Below, one piece after another: positions 9,459 through 19,118 of a stretch of DNA of 64,000 nt (its first letter is position 1; the number at the start of each line of letters is the position of its first letter). The DNA is from Rhodocytophaga aerolata. Its GTDB lineage: Bacteria > Bacteroidota > Bacteroidia > Cytophagales > 172606-1. The DNA lies in contig NZ_JAUKPO010000032.1 in the NCBI RefSeq assembly GCF_030503435.1, forward strand, positions 1-64,000, in the 5' to 3' direction. The translations under genes were made by a program, and so were the position numbers. The notes below the pieces were generated by a model, which saw only the letters and a program-made list of their open reading frames with translations, searched no databases and had not been told where the DNA came from.

Positions 9459-10523
9459 ATGCTGAAAACAATATTGCTAATTGAGAGTGGTCAGGGGCAT
9501 TTGCCAAACACCAGCGAAGTTCTGGAACTGGCCAGTTACCAGGTGTTGCAGGCAGGCAATGGGGTGCTGGGGGTAGAATTAGCTATACAATCTTCTCCCG
9601 ACCTGATCCTCTGCGATATTCTGGTGCCGGAGCTGGATGGTTTTGGAGTCCTGCATATTCTGAAAAAAAACCCGCTGACGGAGCGTATCCCGTTTATCTT
9701 TATGAGTGAAAAAGATAAAAAAGGGGATTTCAGAAAAGGCATGAGTGCCGGGGCCGACGATTACCTGATCAAACCTTTTGATGATACAAACTTTCTGCAA
9801 GCCGTAGAAATGCAGCTAAAAAAGATAGAGCTGCAACAAGCAGAGGCGGCAAAAAATCTCCATCCGGCTACGGATTTTCCCCAGGAAACCAAGGGATTAG
9901 GTGAACTGCAAGTATTGCTGGCAGATAAATACCGGACGATAGACTATGCTAAAAAGCAGGTGTTGTTTTGGGAAGGAGAACTTCCTACCTGCTTATACTA
10001 TATTATCAGTGGGAAAATAAAGGTATTTAAAACAGATCCGGCCGGCAATGAATACATTACCCATATTTGCTCGCAAGGAGATTATATTGGCTACAGTAAC
10101 CTGTTAGAAGGCACTACCTACTCAACGTCTGCTGAAGCTATGGAAGATTCACTGGTGTGTACCATCCGGAAAGAGGACTTTCTGTTTTTGCTTTACCATA
10201 ACCACGATGTAGCCAATCAGTTCATTAAAATGCTTTCGACAGATGTAGTGCACCAGGAAACACGCATGATGAACCTGGCTTACCATTCAGTACGCAAGAG
10301 AGTAGCAGAGGCGCTGCTTTTGTTTCAAAGCAAATACCATCCGGAAGGAATTCAGTCCAGGGAAATGGTTATTTCCAGAGAAGATCTGTCCAACCTGGTA
10401 GGGGCCTCTAAAGAAACCGTGATCCGGGTGCTGAGTGATTTTAAAGAGGAAGGCTTAATCAAAACCACCAAAAACAGTATTACTGTTCTTAATTTTACCA
10501 AATTGCTGCATCTGAAGAATTAA
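9459..10523 (+). CDS. Response regulator with receiver, cNMP-binding and Crp/Fnr HTH domains
   Basis: This 354-aa one-piece regulator has a CheY-like receiver at ~1-120, with phospho-acceptor Asp53 (LILCDILVPELDG) and Lys105 (DDYLIKPF). A cyclic-nucleotide-binding-like jelly roll follows at ~160-270, then a Crp-type winged HTH at ~285-350 (SREDLSNLVGASKETVIRVL). The usual acidic pair near position 9 is Glu-Ser, so metal binding may be altered. It sits 158 bp upstream of the CheB-CheR-kinase gene and is a plausible output partner of it. Confidence 0.9.
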   Translation: MLKTILLIESGQGHLPNTSEVLELASYQVLQAGNGVLGVELAIQSSPDLILCDILVPELDGFGVLHILKKNPLTERIPFIFMSEKDKKGDFRKGMSAGADDYLIKPFDDTNFLQAVEMQLKKIELQQAEAAKNLHPATDFPQETKGLGELQVLLADKYRTIDYAKKQVLFWEGELPTCLYYIISGKIKVFKTDPAGNEYITHICSQGDYIGYSNLLEGTTYSTSAEAMEDSLVCTIRKEDFLFLLYHNHDVANQFIKMLSTDVVHQETRMMNLAYHSVRKRVAEALLLFQSKYHPEGIQSREMVISREDLSNLVGASKETVIRVLSDFKEEGLIKTTKNSITVLNFTKLLHLKN

Positions 10524-10815
10524 TCCCTGCATTGACCAGCATCATTCTACGGGTGAAGCAGCGTGATACATATCATAGGAATGCCTTACTTCATCTACTA
10601 CTTTTACAGGGAGCCAGTGAGTAAACGGTAGAGGTCTTCCATGCACCATTCCCTTAGTTTCCTGTTGCTATTTTAGCTCTGTGGGCCTTGCCTTACAGCC
10701 TCCTTTGCATACACATTACCCGTTACCTGCACACCTTTTTGAAGACTCACTGTCTCAAAATCTAATTTTTGCCAGTTCCATTGACGCTGCCATAAGGCTT
10801 ATCCAGTTACGTAGT

Positions 10816-13800
10816 ATGAAAACCACCTTAACTCACCAATATATTATTGCTATCGGCACCTCGGCTGGTGGAGTAGAAGCGTTAGAGTCGTTCTTCGATC
10901 ATACTTTCCCCGATGGCGTATCGTATGTCATCATCCAACATCTGTCTGTGGATTACCAAAGCCGGCTGGCGCATATAATAAGTAAACATAGTAAACTCGA
11001 AATTTGTGAAGCCACACAGGGAATGCCGGTAGAAGTGAACAAGGTATATGTAATTCCTCACAATAAGTATATGACCATCCGTAAGGGCGCTATGCATTTG
11101 ACAAACAAACTCAGAACCGTTTCTCCTCACTTTACCATTGATACTTTTTTTAAGTCCCTGGCCGAAGAAAGAGGCAATAAAGCCATTGGCGTAGTTTTAA
11201 CAGGAATAGGTAAGGATGGGACGGCAGGAATAAAAGCCATCCATAAAGCTGGGGGCATCGTACTGGTACAAGACCCGCTAACCGCCAAGTACCGGGATAT
11301 GCCGGATTCTGCTATCGGAACCGGGTTTGTAAACCAGGTGCTTGCTACATCGGATATGCCCAAAGCTATTGAAACCTATGTATTGGATAATGCTTATGGC
11401 TACCGGCAGGGAAGCGAAGAAAATCATCAGGAAGCGGAGGCCAGTAATAGGGAAGAAGCTCACTTAATGGCTATTCTTGAGCTGATCAACAGCCAGATGC
11501 CCTATGATTTCTCGGGCTACAAGCAAGGTACCATTAAAAGAAGAATTAGCCGGAGAATGGCTGCCACACATACCGAGAGTCTGGAAGCTTACCGGACTTA
11601 TCTTCAAAGCAATCCGGAGGAAGTAGCGTTTCTGGCCAATGATCTGTTGATTCATGTAACGGCTTTTTTCAGAGACGAAGAAGAATTTACTTATCTACAG
11701 ACAACCATTATCCCGGCCATTGTAGACAATCACCCCCAGGAAGACATCCTGAAAATATGGTGTGCCGGCTGTGCAACCGGGGAAGAAGCCTATTCATTGG
11801 CTATAGTACTCAGCGAATACCTACAAAGAACCAGCCGGCAGCTAGAGGTAAAGATATTTGCAACAGACATTGACAAAAAGATGATCGGAATTGCCTCTAA
11901 GGGAATTTATTCGGAAAGCACCGCAAAAAACGTATCCCAGGAAAGGCTGGCTAATTTCTTTACCAGAATAGGCAATACCTTCAAAGTAAAACCAGAACTC
12001 CGGAAGATGCTTGTTTTCGCTACACACGATCTGGTAAAAAATCCGCCGTATTGCCACATGGATTTGGTTAGTTGCCGCAATGTGCTCATTTATATGACCC
12101 CGGTACTTCAGCAAAAAGTTCTCTCGATTCTTAATTTCGGCCTCAAGCAAGGAGGATATTTATTTTTAGGTTCCAGTGAGACGGCTAAACTTACTACACA
12201 CGCTTTTGCAGAGATAAATAAAAAATGGAAAGTGTACCAGAAAACCGGTTCCTGGCTTGAAACAGGCCTTTATTCTTTTTCAGCACCAGTCATAGAAGAT
12301 ATAAAAATACTTTCGTTCCCGGATGTAAAGGGAGAAAAAAAAGCATACGTTAATCTCAATCTCATAGATGATATACATGAAGTGGTGATGCACGCTTCCG
12401 GATATGCAGGCGTTTGTCTGGATAAAAACTTAACCATTCTGCAAACTTTCGGGGACTTAAGTCCTTATCTGCTTCCCAAGGTTCTCAACTTTAATTTAGC
12501 GGAATTACTGCCCCGGTCGCTTTCAGGAATTTTTGGAGCAGCTGTCCACCGGGCTATTAAGCATAACGAGCGGGTAGTGCTCAAACGTATCCAGGTGAAA
12601 GAAGAAAGCCCTCTGTTAATAAATGTGCTGATAGAACCCTTTGTGGTTAGAAAAACTGCCCAGAAGTTAATCGTGGTGCTTTTCAGTGAAGATCATCCGG
12701 TGGAAAAAGAACCCAGGCAAGAGTCTTTTTTTGATCATGCCGTGCACACCAGTGAGTACATTGCCGATATGGAAGCGGAATTACGGGAGGCCCGGGAAAA
12801 CCTGCAACAAGTATTTGAAAAAATTGAAGCATTTAATGAAAACAGACAATCGTTTAATGAAGAACTCCTTTCGGCAAACGAGGAAATGCAAAGTGCCAAT
12901 GAAGAACTGCAATCGGTGAACGAAGAACTGCAAACCATCAATATTGAACATGGGCAGAAAATAAAAGAACTCCTCGAATTGAATGATGATTTTACTAACT
13001 ATTTCCGCAGCAATGTCAATAGGCAATTATATGTAGACAAAGATTTGCTGCTTAAAAAGTTTTCTCCGGCTGTATTTACCCTCATCAATTTAAAAGAGAC
13101 GGACCTGGGCCGGCCTATTGATCATATTACTACTAATTTACAATCCGGAAACCTGATCGCTGATCTTAAACAAGTACTTACCACCGGTGAAATCCTGGTG
13201 AGAGAATTGCAGGACGTACAAGGGCGGTGGTATCAGGTAACCACGATGCCCTATATCCGGCAAACAGGCAACCAGCAAGATGGCGCCATTATCACTTTTA
13301 ATGATATCACCAGATTAAAGCTAGCCCAGCAAGCAGTAGACCAGAGCAATGAGAGCCTGCGCAGAATAAATGCGGATCTGGATAATTTTGTGTATGCGGC
13401 TTCCCACGATTTACTGGGCCCGTTGTCTGCGATTGAAGGCCTTGTTTATTTATTAAGAGCCCATCCGAATGCCGGGGATGTTAAATTAACTGAATACAAT
13501 ACCATGCTGGATGCATCTATTCAAAAATTTAAGGCTACTATTCAGGAACTGGCCCGTGTCGGAAAGATAGAAAGTCAGCAGCTGGAAGACCAGGCAAGTA
13601 TTAACTTAAAAGAACTGCTTGGGGATATTAAATTGAGCCTTCTGGATAAAATTACAGCCTCCAATGCTAATATTCAGGAAAACCTGGAGGAAACTGAAAT
13701 TAAATTTTCAAGGAAAAACCTGCGCAGTATTCTCTATAACCTGATTAGTAATGCTATTAAATTTACACCTGCCGGCCGCAGACCAGAAATTATAATTCGT

Positions 13801-14064
13801 ACAAAAGCCAATGCCGGATTTGTTCAGCTGAGTATTTCAGATAATGGAATAGGGATAGCTGAAGAAGATAGGGGTTCTATTTTTACAAAGTACCAGCGGC
13901 TAAACCCGCACACCGACGGGCAAGGTATTGGCTTGTATCTGGTAAATAAAATAGTGGATGCTACGGGAGGGAAAATAGAAATTACCGGTAATAAAGGCCA
14001 GGGAACAACATTCACTATTTTTTTCAACAATCATCCGTCTGCTGAAAGAGTAAGTAATCTGTAG
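10816..14064 (+). CDS. CheB-CheR-PAS hybrid sensor histidine kinase
   Basis: I chose ATG 10816 (MKTTLTHQYIIAIGTSAGG, 1082 aa); the longer frame from GTG 10681 has no family similarity at its start. Domains: CheB methylesterase ~5-190 (Ser16 in GTSAGG, His42, Asp134), CheR N-domain ~220-275, and CheR SAM-methyltransferase ~285-470 with WCAGCATGEEAYSLA near 313. A PAS-like region, a coiled coil rich in EELQSANEEL-type repeats (~655-725) and a PAS ~730-840 follow. HisKA has His864 (ASHDLLGPL). HATPase_c has NLISNAIKF, DNGIGIAEED and GQGIGLYLV. There is no receiver domain. The cytosolic protein probably couples methylation-type sensing to phosphotransfer, perhaps to the preceding receiver-Crp protein. 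Confidence 0.92.
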   Translation: MKTTLTHQYIIAIGTSAGGVEALESFFDHTFPDGVSYVIIQHLSVDYQSRLAHIISKHSKLEICEATQGMPVEVNKVYVIPHNKYMTIRKGAMHLTNKLRTVSPHFTIDTFFKSLAEERGNKAIGVVLTGIGKDGTAGIKAIHKAGGIVLVQDPLTAKYRDMPDSAIGTGFVNQVLATSDMPKAIETYVLDNAYGYRQGSEENHQEAEASNREEAHLMAILELINSQMPYDFSGYKQGTIKRRISRRMAATHTESLEAYRTYLQSNPEEVAFLANDLLIHVTAFFRDEEEFTYLQTTIIPAIVDNHPQEDILKIWCAGCATGEEAYSLAIVLSEYLQRTSRQLEVKIFATDIDKKMIGIASKGIYSESTAKNVSQERLANFFTRIGNTFKVKPELRKMLVFATHDLVKNPPYCHMDLVSCRNVLIYMTPVLQQKVLSILNFGLKQGGYLFLGSSETAKLTTHAFAEINKKWKVYQKTGSWLETGLYSFSAPVIEDIKILSFPDVKGEKKAYVNLNLIDDIHEVVMHASGYAGVCLDKNLTILQTFGDLSPYLLPKVLNFNLAELLPRSLSGIFGAAVHRAIKHNERVVLKRIQVKEESPLLINVLIEPFVVRKTAQKLIVVLFSEDHPVEKEPRQESFFDHAVHTSEYIADMEAELREARENLQQVFEKIEAFNENRQSFNEELLSANEEMQSANEELQSVNEELQTINIEHGQKIKELLELNDDFTNYFRSNVNRQLYVDKDLLLKKFSPAVFTLINLKETDLGRPIDHITTNLQSGNLIADLKQVLTTGEILVRELQDVQGRWYQVTTMPYIRQTGNQQDGAIITFNDITRLKLAQQAVDQSNESLRRINADLDNFVYAASHDLLGPLSAIEGLVYLLRAHPNAGDVKLTEYNTMLDASIQKFKATIQELARVGKIESQQLEDQASINLKELLGDIKLSLLDKITASNANIQENLEETEIKFSRKNLRSILYNLISNAIKFTPAGRRPEIIIRTKANAGFVQLSISDNGIGIAEEDRGSIFTKYQRLNPHTDGQGIGLYLVNKIVDATGGKIEITGNKGQGTTFTIFFNNHPSAERVSNL

Positions 14065-14134
14065 TTCAGTAAATTGTGACCTATCCAACCTAAACCAGTA
14101 GTTTCAAAAAAGTCTTTTTCTATAGTAGTTGTGT

Positions 14135-14371
14135 ATGAAAAGAAAGCTTCCAAAAGACAAGCGAGCGTATATGAGCGCCAGAATAACCAAATTAAAGAGC
14201 GAGATATATATACTGCTAATAGATGAATTATTTATAGATTATGCCAAGGCAGGAAAAATGGTAGAAGGTAACGTATTCATGATCGGGGGCAACAAGAATA
14301 TAGAAATTATTAAACAGATTAATAACAAAATACTTCAGATACAAACCCTACAAGCTCTGCTGAAAGTTTAG
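14135..14371 (+). CDS. Small unknown protein
   Basis: A 78-aa ORF starting at ATG 14135 (MKRKLPKDKRAYMSARITKL). The reading can start two codons earlier at TTG. It is mostly helical with alternating charges, has no membrane segment, and ends in LQALLKV. It follows the large kinase by 70 bp on the same strand and may be co-transcribed. I do not recognise a family. Confidence 0.5.
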   Translation: MKRKLPKDKRAYMSARITKLKSEIYILLIDELFIDYAKAGKMVEGNVFMIGGNKNIEIIKQINNKILQIQTLQALLKV

Positions 14372-14949
14372 AACGTTTAGTACATCCGAACCTCGTGTTT
14401 GAGCTTCAAATGACCATACTTCTGCCTATGTGTCTGGCATAATCTGATACGAGCAGTCCAAAAGACGATTATTTTGAAAGCCATACAAGTTAGCTTTGAA
14501 TGATTTCCTAAATCACTCCTTTATACATGTCATTTGCATTTAGTTGAAAATTAGGAACAATAGTGAAATACCTTGAGGATTTCTTCACTATACCTGATAA
14601 ATTATTTGATTTAACCTACTTAGAATAAAGCTAACCTATGGTGTTTATTGAAAAAAGGAAGTATGTTAAGAGAAAGCTATGCTTAACTTTTTTGAGTTAG
14701 TTAAGAATCTGCCGGAATATAATCAGATTGTAAGTAGAATTAAAAGATACCTTCAATACAGATGCCCAGAAGATGAATTTAAACTGGCCCAAGCTCTCAA
14801 TGGAACGTAGGCGAGAATTATGCAGTAAGATGAGTGCTACATAAGTGCGAATAACCGCTTTAAAAACGGAAGAAAATACCCTTACCACCTAGGGATATTT
14901 TTTTATATTCTAGTAAATGGATTAATGGCAGCCTCTGTATGAAATTTAT
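14372..14949. other. Intergenic region without a clear gene
   Basis: A 578-bp AT-rich stretch. A 63-codon minus-strand reading at 14697-14888 has no support. Convergent genes end on both sides, so terminators are expected, but no strong hairpin stands out. Confidence 0.4.
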
Positions 14950-15276
14950 CTAAAAATTTGGTAAGCTGTAGGGTTCGGCTTCCAGCGTTTTCAACAGGGA
15001 GTCATCCATAAAAATAGTAAGCAGTATACCGATTAATTCGCCGGCATATTTATTAACCGAAGAAGCGGCGTATTGGTTATGTACATCCATAAACACCAGT
15101 TCTACTTCTTTTTCTTTCAGAATATACCGGAAATAATACGGATAGTCTGCCTCTCTTGACCGTTGCAAATACTCATTTTGATTGTCAACTTTCCAGTGTG
15201 CATCCATCTGATGCAGCTGTTGCGCTACTTTGGTGAGGAATGCCTGCGGAGAATGTGTTATAATGCGAATAGCCAT
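14950..15276 (-). CDS. Hypothetical protein
   Basis: A 108-aa soluble protein starting MAIRIITHSPQAFLTKVAQQ. The central segment RYILKEKEVELVFMDVHNQY and a C-terminal ELIGILLTIFMDD suggest a small alpha/beta fold. The codon pattern and clean start make it likely real. Family and function are not recognised; the neighbouring SPFH/NfeD pair begins on the same strand upstream. Confidence 0.55.
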   Translation of the reverse strand: MAIRIITHSPQAFLTKVAQQLHQMDAHWKVDNQNEYLQRSREADYPYYFRYILKEKEVELVFMDVHNQYAASSVNKYAGELIGILLTIFMDDSLLKTLEAEPYSLPNF

Positions 15277-15407
15277 TTCAGGTATGTAGTTCTTAGATTA
15301 GTAAATATAGTAGCCGGATGATAGCCCTGTAAAATAGGCCAGAAAGGGAATAAAGTATAGAGCATGGTAGGTGTTACGTTCATACAACATCCGGTTCAAC
15401 CCTGAGA

Positions 15408-16373
15408 TCAGACGATTACTTTTTTTCCATTGCCATTGGTAAGCAAGGGCGGTTCTACTTTAGTTTTGTTCAATACTGAGGTAATGCTGGTGAGTACACC
15501 GGCAATATCTGAGAGGTCGGCTGGTACAATCATGGTATTATTCACTTTTGCCAGCTTGCCAAATTCGGTCAGGTATTGTTCGGCTACCCGTAGGTTTACT
15601 GCATTCATGCCACCCTCTTCATTAATAGACCGGGCTATTTCCGTTATACCTTTGGCCGTAGCTACCGCTACCAGTTCAATTTCTGTCGCCCTACCGGTTG
15701 CCTCATTTATCCGGCGTTGTTTTTCACCTTCCGAACGGGCAATAGTTTCCTGTTTTTCCCCTTCGGCCCGGTTTATTTTGGCTTGCTTATCACCTTCGGA
15801 TTCTGCAATCAGGGCTCTTTTTTCCCGCTCGGCACGCATCTGCTTTTCCATGGCATCTTTAATACTCTGGGGGGGAGAAATATTTTTTACCTCATAGCGG
15901 GAGACTTTAATGCCCCACGGGCCACTGGCTTTATCTACTGCTTCCACAATACTTCCATTGACAGTTTCTCTTTCTTCAAACGTTTTGTCCAGTTCCATCT
16001 TTCCAATAATGCTACGCATGGTGGTCTGGGAAATCTGTACGACAGCAAACTTATAGTTATCAATTCCGTAGGAGGCTTTCAGCGGGTCGATCACCTGCAG
16101 ATACAAAATGCCATCTACCTCTACGGCTATATTATCTTTAGTAATACATATCTGGGCGGCTACATCAATGGCTTGCTCTTTCTGGTTTTGCTTATAGGCA
16201 ATTCTATCAATATAAGGAATTAGCACATGAAAACCTGCTTCCAGGGTACGGCTGTATTTACCCAGCCTTTCCACTATATAGGCAGAACGCTGAGGGACTA
16301 CTTTAAAGCTGGAAAGAAAGGTTACTAACACAAAAAAGGTTAGTAGGATGAGTATAATGGTGGTTGCTGTCAT
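15408..16373 (-). CDS. SPFH/band-7 stomatin-like membrane protein
   Basis: A 321-aa protein with one N-terminal membrane anchor (residues ~4-24) and an SPFH domain ~25-180 (VPQRSAYIVERLGKYSRTLEAG). A long Glu/Ala/Arg-rich coiled coil ~180-245 (EREKRALIAESEGDKQAKIN) has the flotillin/stomatin oligomerisation pattern. It forms membrane microdomain scaffolds or chaperones membrane proteases in related bacteria. It is the partner of the NfeD protein directly upstream: the two ORFs are 2 bp apart, the canonical slipin/NfeD operon. Confidence 0.9.
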   Translation of the reverse strand: MTATTIILILLTFFVLVTFLSSFKVVPQRSAYIVERLGKYSRTLEAGFHVLIPYIDRIAYKQNQKEQAIDVAAQICITKDNIAVEVDGILYLQVIDPLKASYGIDNYKFAVVQISQTTMRSIIGKMELDKTFEERETVNGSIVEAVDKASGPWGIKVSRYEVKNISPPQSIKDAMEKQMRAEREKRALIAESEGDKQAKINRAEGEKQETIARSEGEKQRRINEATGRATEIELVAVATAKGITEIARSINEEGGMNAVNLRVAEQYLTEFGKLAKVNNTMIVPADLSDIAGVLTSITSVLNKTKVEPPLLTNGNGKKVIV

Positions 16374-16375
16374 AA

Positions 16376-16843
16376 TTACGTTTTTTTTGCATTTACCAGA
16401 AGCAAAATGCTGTCATTGCCAATAATGGTTACCTGCTCGCCACGTTCAATTTTATCAGCAGAGCGGGCGTTCCAGTGGGTTCCTTTAAAATCTATTTTTC
16501 CGTCGCGGCCAGGCCCAATATGTGTTTCAGCCGTACCGGTTTTTCCCAGGAATTCATCTTCCAGCCCCCCTGCAAATTTTTTTGTCCACAGTATTTTTTT
16601 TATCCACTTTCTGAACAGCAGAATGGTGCCGATGGATGTACCTAAAAAAATAAGCAGCTGTATATTGGTTGAAGGATTAAATGCCAGCGAGAGCAAAGCC
16701 ACTACCCAGGCACCTAGGGCAAAAAAGAACAGGATAAAGCCAGGCATAGCAAACTCGAGAATAAAAAAGAGTAATCCCAGAATAAACCACATCACCGCTG
16801 GGTTTGCAAAATTCTGTATGAAAAACTGGCTGATCGTGTTCAT
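16376..16843 (-). CDS. nfeD: NfeD-family membrane protein
   Basis: A 155-aa short-type NfeD with three membrane helices (~13-30, 35-58, 60-80) and a C-terminal OB-fold (~95-155) containing FLGKTGTAETHIGPGRDG and GEQVTIIGNDSILLLV. The start at ATG 16843 (MNTISQFF) places a membrane helix normally; an upstream ATG would add 12 poorly fitting residues. The absence of the ClpP-like protease domain marks the short form. It is translated just ahead of the stomatin-like partner. Confidence 0.87.
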   Translation of the reverse strand: MNTISQFFIQNFANPAVMWFILGLLFFILEFAMPGFILFFFALGAWVVALLSLAFNPSTNIQLLIFLGTSIGTILLFRKWIKKILWTKKFAGGLEDEFLGKTGTAETHIGPGRDGKIDFKGTHWNARSADKIERGEQVTIIGNDSILLLVNAKKT

Positions 16844-17147
16844 TAGAGTAAAAGTTGAGTGCAAATACGGTATCGGCATTGTTGGCGAAATTTACCAGCC
16901 AACAGGTTTAGCGCAGGAACTATCTGAAACGATACAGTAGATAATGGAAGGCTAAGCGTAAAATCCTGCAGCCGCATAGGTATATCAAAGATGCCTTTTA
17001 TTTGCCTGAGATTTGTTACACATTGATTGAAATATGTTACATAAATCACGCATTTACCGGCAATAGAGGTTCCGTTAAATTGTATACAAGGCTAAAGCCT
17101 ACCAGCAGATAATTCGTACGCGGGCATCACCTATTCGGCTAATAACA

Positions 17148-17366
17148 TTATTCGTTCATAGCATTAAGCTGTTCTGAACGGTTCCTGATACAGGTTTCCA
17201 GATAAGAAATAATAGCTGTTAGTTCATCAGAGGCTTTATCATAGGATGCTTCCTCATAACACTCTACCAGGATACTGTGGATAAATTTGGTTGTTTTCAT
17301 AGATAAATCCAGATGCACGATCGTATCTTCATCGGCAGGACCAGTAAAAAAGGTTTCCATTTTCAT
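17148..17366 (-). CDS. Small acidic protein, unknown
   Basis: A 72-aa helical protein (MKMETFFTGPADEDTIVHLD...). No transmembrane segment or metal site is apparent. It lies between the NfeD operon and the universal stress protein, all on the minus strand. No recognised family. Confidence 0.5.
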   Translation of the reverse strand: MKMETFFTGPADEDTIVHLDLSMKTTKFIHSILVECYEEASYDKASDELTAIISYLETCIRNRSEQLNAMNE

Positions 17367-17459
17367 AATTCTTGTTCTAGTTGAAATAAGCTTGTAACTG
17401 ATGTTTATAAAATTTCCTATACTGTAAATAAGCTTGTTATAATCTATAGCAGTGGGCTG

Positions 17460-18362
17460 TTAAATATGCTTTTTGTATAAATCTAACTGCTGTGTTTCGT
17501 CATCCTGTCCCTGCCGGTCAATAGTTTTTACGGACCTGCTGGTTGTTAACGGCTGACAATCTATGGCCAATAAAGGGATGGTTAAGGAAGTAGTAGTTAG
17601 TTGTTCGTTAGCCAGATTGGCGGTGTATGAATAGGGCAAACGTGCTTGCAGATTCGGCACAATGGCTATCAGATCTGCCTTCACCTGTTCGGCAAACCGG
17701 GTTATTCCTTCTGTCAGGGTTTCATGCTGAATGGTATGAAAAGAAGTATGTGGATAAGGAAACGATAAGTACATTTCTTTCATGCTCTCCAAAAATGGGC
17801 TTCCAACTGTCAGCGTTTGTGCCGGGGTAATTTGCAGAAAAATAATTTCGGCTCCAAAAGGCAAAGCTAAGTCTACGATAACCGAAAAGCGGTGATCTAT
17901 ATTCATTTCCTGGTTCATTATGACCAGAATTTTCTCGAATGGCTTGAAAGCAACTTCCTGCGGGATAAACAAAGCAGGGCATTTCGCCTGTTTAATAAGA
18001 TTCACAATAGACTCTGAATTCATATCTCCCAGGCCAAAGTCGTTTTCTACCCCTACTACCAGAAGTTCTGCTTTTTCGCTGACCGCCTTCCAGGCAAGCG
18101 AGTATACGGTTTGTACTTGCCTGGTGGGGTCCGGATAAGCCGCCTGGTGCAGGTCTTTAGCAGAGTTCATTTTACCAGTTCTGCTACCTGAGAAGGGCTG
18201 GGTTAAGGGGAAGAGTCGCTGATAATTCCGGAACAGATTATCCATTAAAGGTTGCTCCTCTGTTAAAAGGTCAGATTGGGTTTCCTCCGAGAGTAAGGTA
18301 GCATAGGCAAAAGCATTTCTAGCGGTGGACGTTCTATTAATTGGACACAGAATGGTTTTCAT
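17460..18362 (-). CDS. Universal stress protein with tandem UspA domains
   Basis: About 300 aa from ATG 18362 (MKTILCPINRTSTARNAFAYA), the usual first Usp strand; an upstream start at 18380 or 18419 is possible. The first Usp domain (~1-140) holds the AELLVVGVENDFG...NSESIVNLIKQAKCPALFIP pattern. The second (~142-275) holds FEKILVIMNQEMN and ADLIAIVPNLQ. The canonical ATP loop GxxGxxxxxG is poorly kept in both halves, so nucleotide binding is uncertain. Cytosolic stress response role inferred from the family. Confidence 0.85.
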   Translation of the reverse strand: MKTILCPINRTSTARNAFAYATLLSEETQSDLLTEEQPLMDNLFRNYQRLFPLTQPFSGSRTGKMNSAKDLHQAAYPDPTRQVQTVYSLAWKAVSEKAELLVVGVENDFGLGDMNSESIVNLIKQAKCPALFIPQEVAFKPFEKILVIMNQEMNIDHRFSVIVDLALPFGAEIIFLQITPAQTLTVGSPFLESMKEMYLSFPYPHTSFHTIQHETLTEGITRFAEQVKADLIAIVPNLQARLPYSYTANLANEQLTTTSLTIPLLAIDCQPLTTSRSVKTIDRQGQDDETQQLDLYKKHI

Positions 18363-18457
18363 ATCGGTATATTTTTGCATGGAATAAAAGCCTGCCAGAT
18401 TCACTCTGGTACAGCACATGGCTGTGAATCAGGCAGACAGGAAAAGTAACTTTCCCA

Positions 18458-18474
18458 GGTTACGAGAACCTGGC
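18458..18474 (-). terminator. Hairpin downstream of the AraC-family gene
   Basis: CCAGGTT and AACCTGG form a 7-bp stem with a short loop, 84 bp past the stop of the minus-strand regulator at 18558. No U-tract follows, so termination is not certain. Confidence 0.3.
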
Positions 18475-18557
18475 GTATGTGCAGCTACAGGACATACCAA
18501 AGTTGGGCATAAACAGGGTTGAAAGCCTTACATATCTATGTTCAGTAGTTACACATA

Positions 18558-19118
18558 TCACATGTTTTCCAAATTGCTTTTGCGCTTTTCTTTAAGCTGC
18601 TTATAAAAAGTAGGGGAGAGGCCGGTAATTTTCTTAAACTGGTTAGACAAATGCGCCACGCTGCTGTAGTGCATTTTATAAGCAATTTCGGTAAGATTCA
18701 GATCATTATAGAGCAGCAATTCCTTTACCCGTTCAATTTTATGGATAATAATAAACTGCTGTATCGTAATTCCTTTTACTTCCGAAAATATATTAGACAG
18801 ATACGTGTAATCGTAATCCAGTTTTTCACTGATGTAATCGGAATAATTCACTTTGGGTAGTTCATCCGAATAATGGATCAGTTCGGTAATTACATTTTTA
18901 ATTTTTTCAATCAGGATGCTTTTGGTATCATCCAGTAATTCAAGTCCTGAGCGAAGGAGGTTCTCTTTCAATTGCTGGCGCTGCGCCGGCGTAAGGTCCT
19001 CCGGCGTTTCAACCATACCCAGGTCCACAACTCCATAGCGTACACCCAACTTTTTCAGTTCTTCTTCCACCATCATTTTGCACCGCAGGCTCACCATGTA
19101 TTTGATATAAAGTTTCAT
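18558..19118 (-). CDS. AraC-type HTH regulator (short form)
   Basis: A 186-aa protein with an N-terminal ~80 residues of a type common in Bacteroidota (CKMMVEEELKKLGVRYGVVD..., here linked to DNA binding without a cupin). It has a complete AraC HTH at ~90-180 (YLSNIFSEVKGITIQQFII, LTEIAYKMHYSSVAHLSNQF, FKKITGLSPTFYK). Both helix-turn-helix units are present. The target is unknown; it may control the adjacent stress gene, since genes on this strand follow directly. Confidence 0.87.
   Translation of the reverse strand: MKLYIKYMVSLRCKMMVEEELKKLGVRYGVVDLGMVETPEDLTPAQRQQLKENLLRSGLELLDDTKSILIEKIKNVITELIHYSDELPKVNYSDYISEKLDYDYTYLSNIFSEVKGITIQQFIIIHKIERVKELLLYNDLNLTEIAYKMHYSSVAHLSNQFKKITGLSPTFYKQLKEKRKSNLENM

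Noticed and set aside
12686-13026. Lysine/asparagine-rich short ORFs in the kinase coiled-coil region
   Set aside because: They arise from the repetitive coiled-coil codons of the CheB-CheR kinase read in other frames.
15430-16223. Long plus-strand ORFs opposite the stomatin-like gene
   Set aside because: Antisense shadows of the SPFH coding sequence; no family features or sensible starts.
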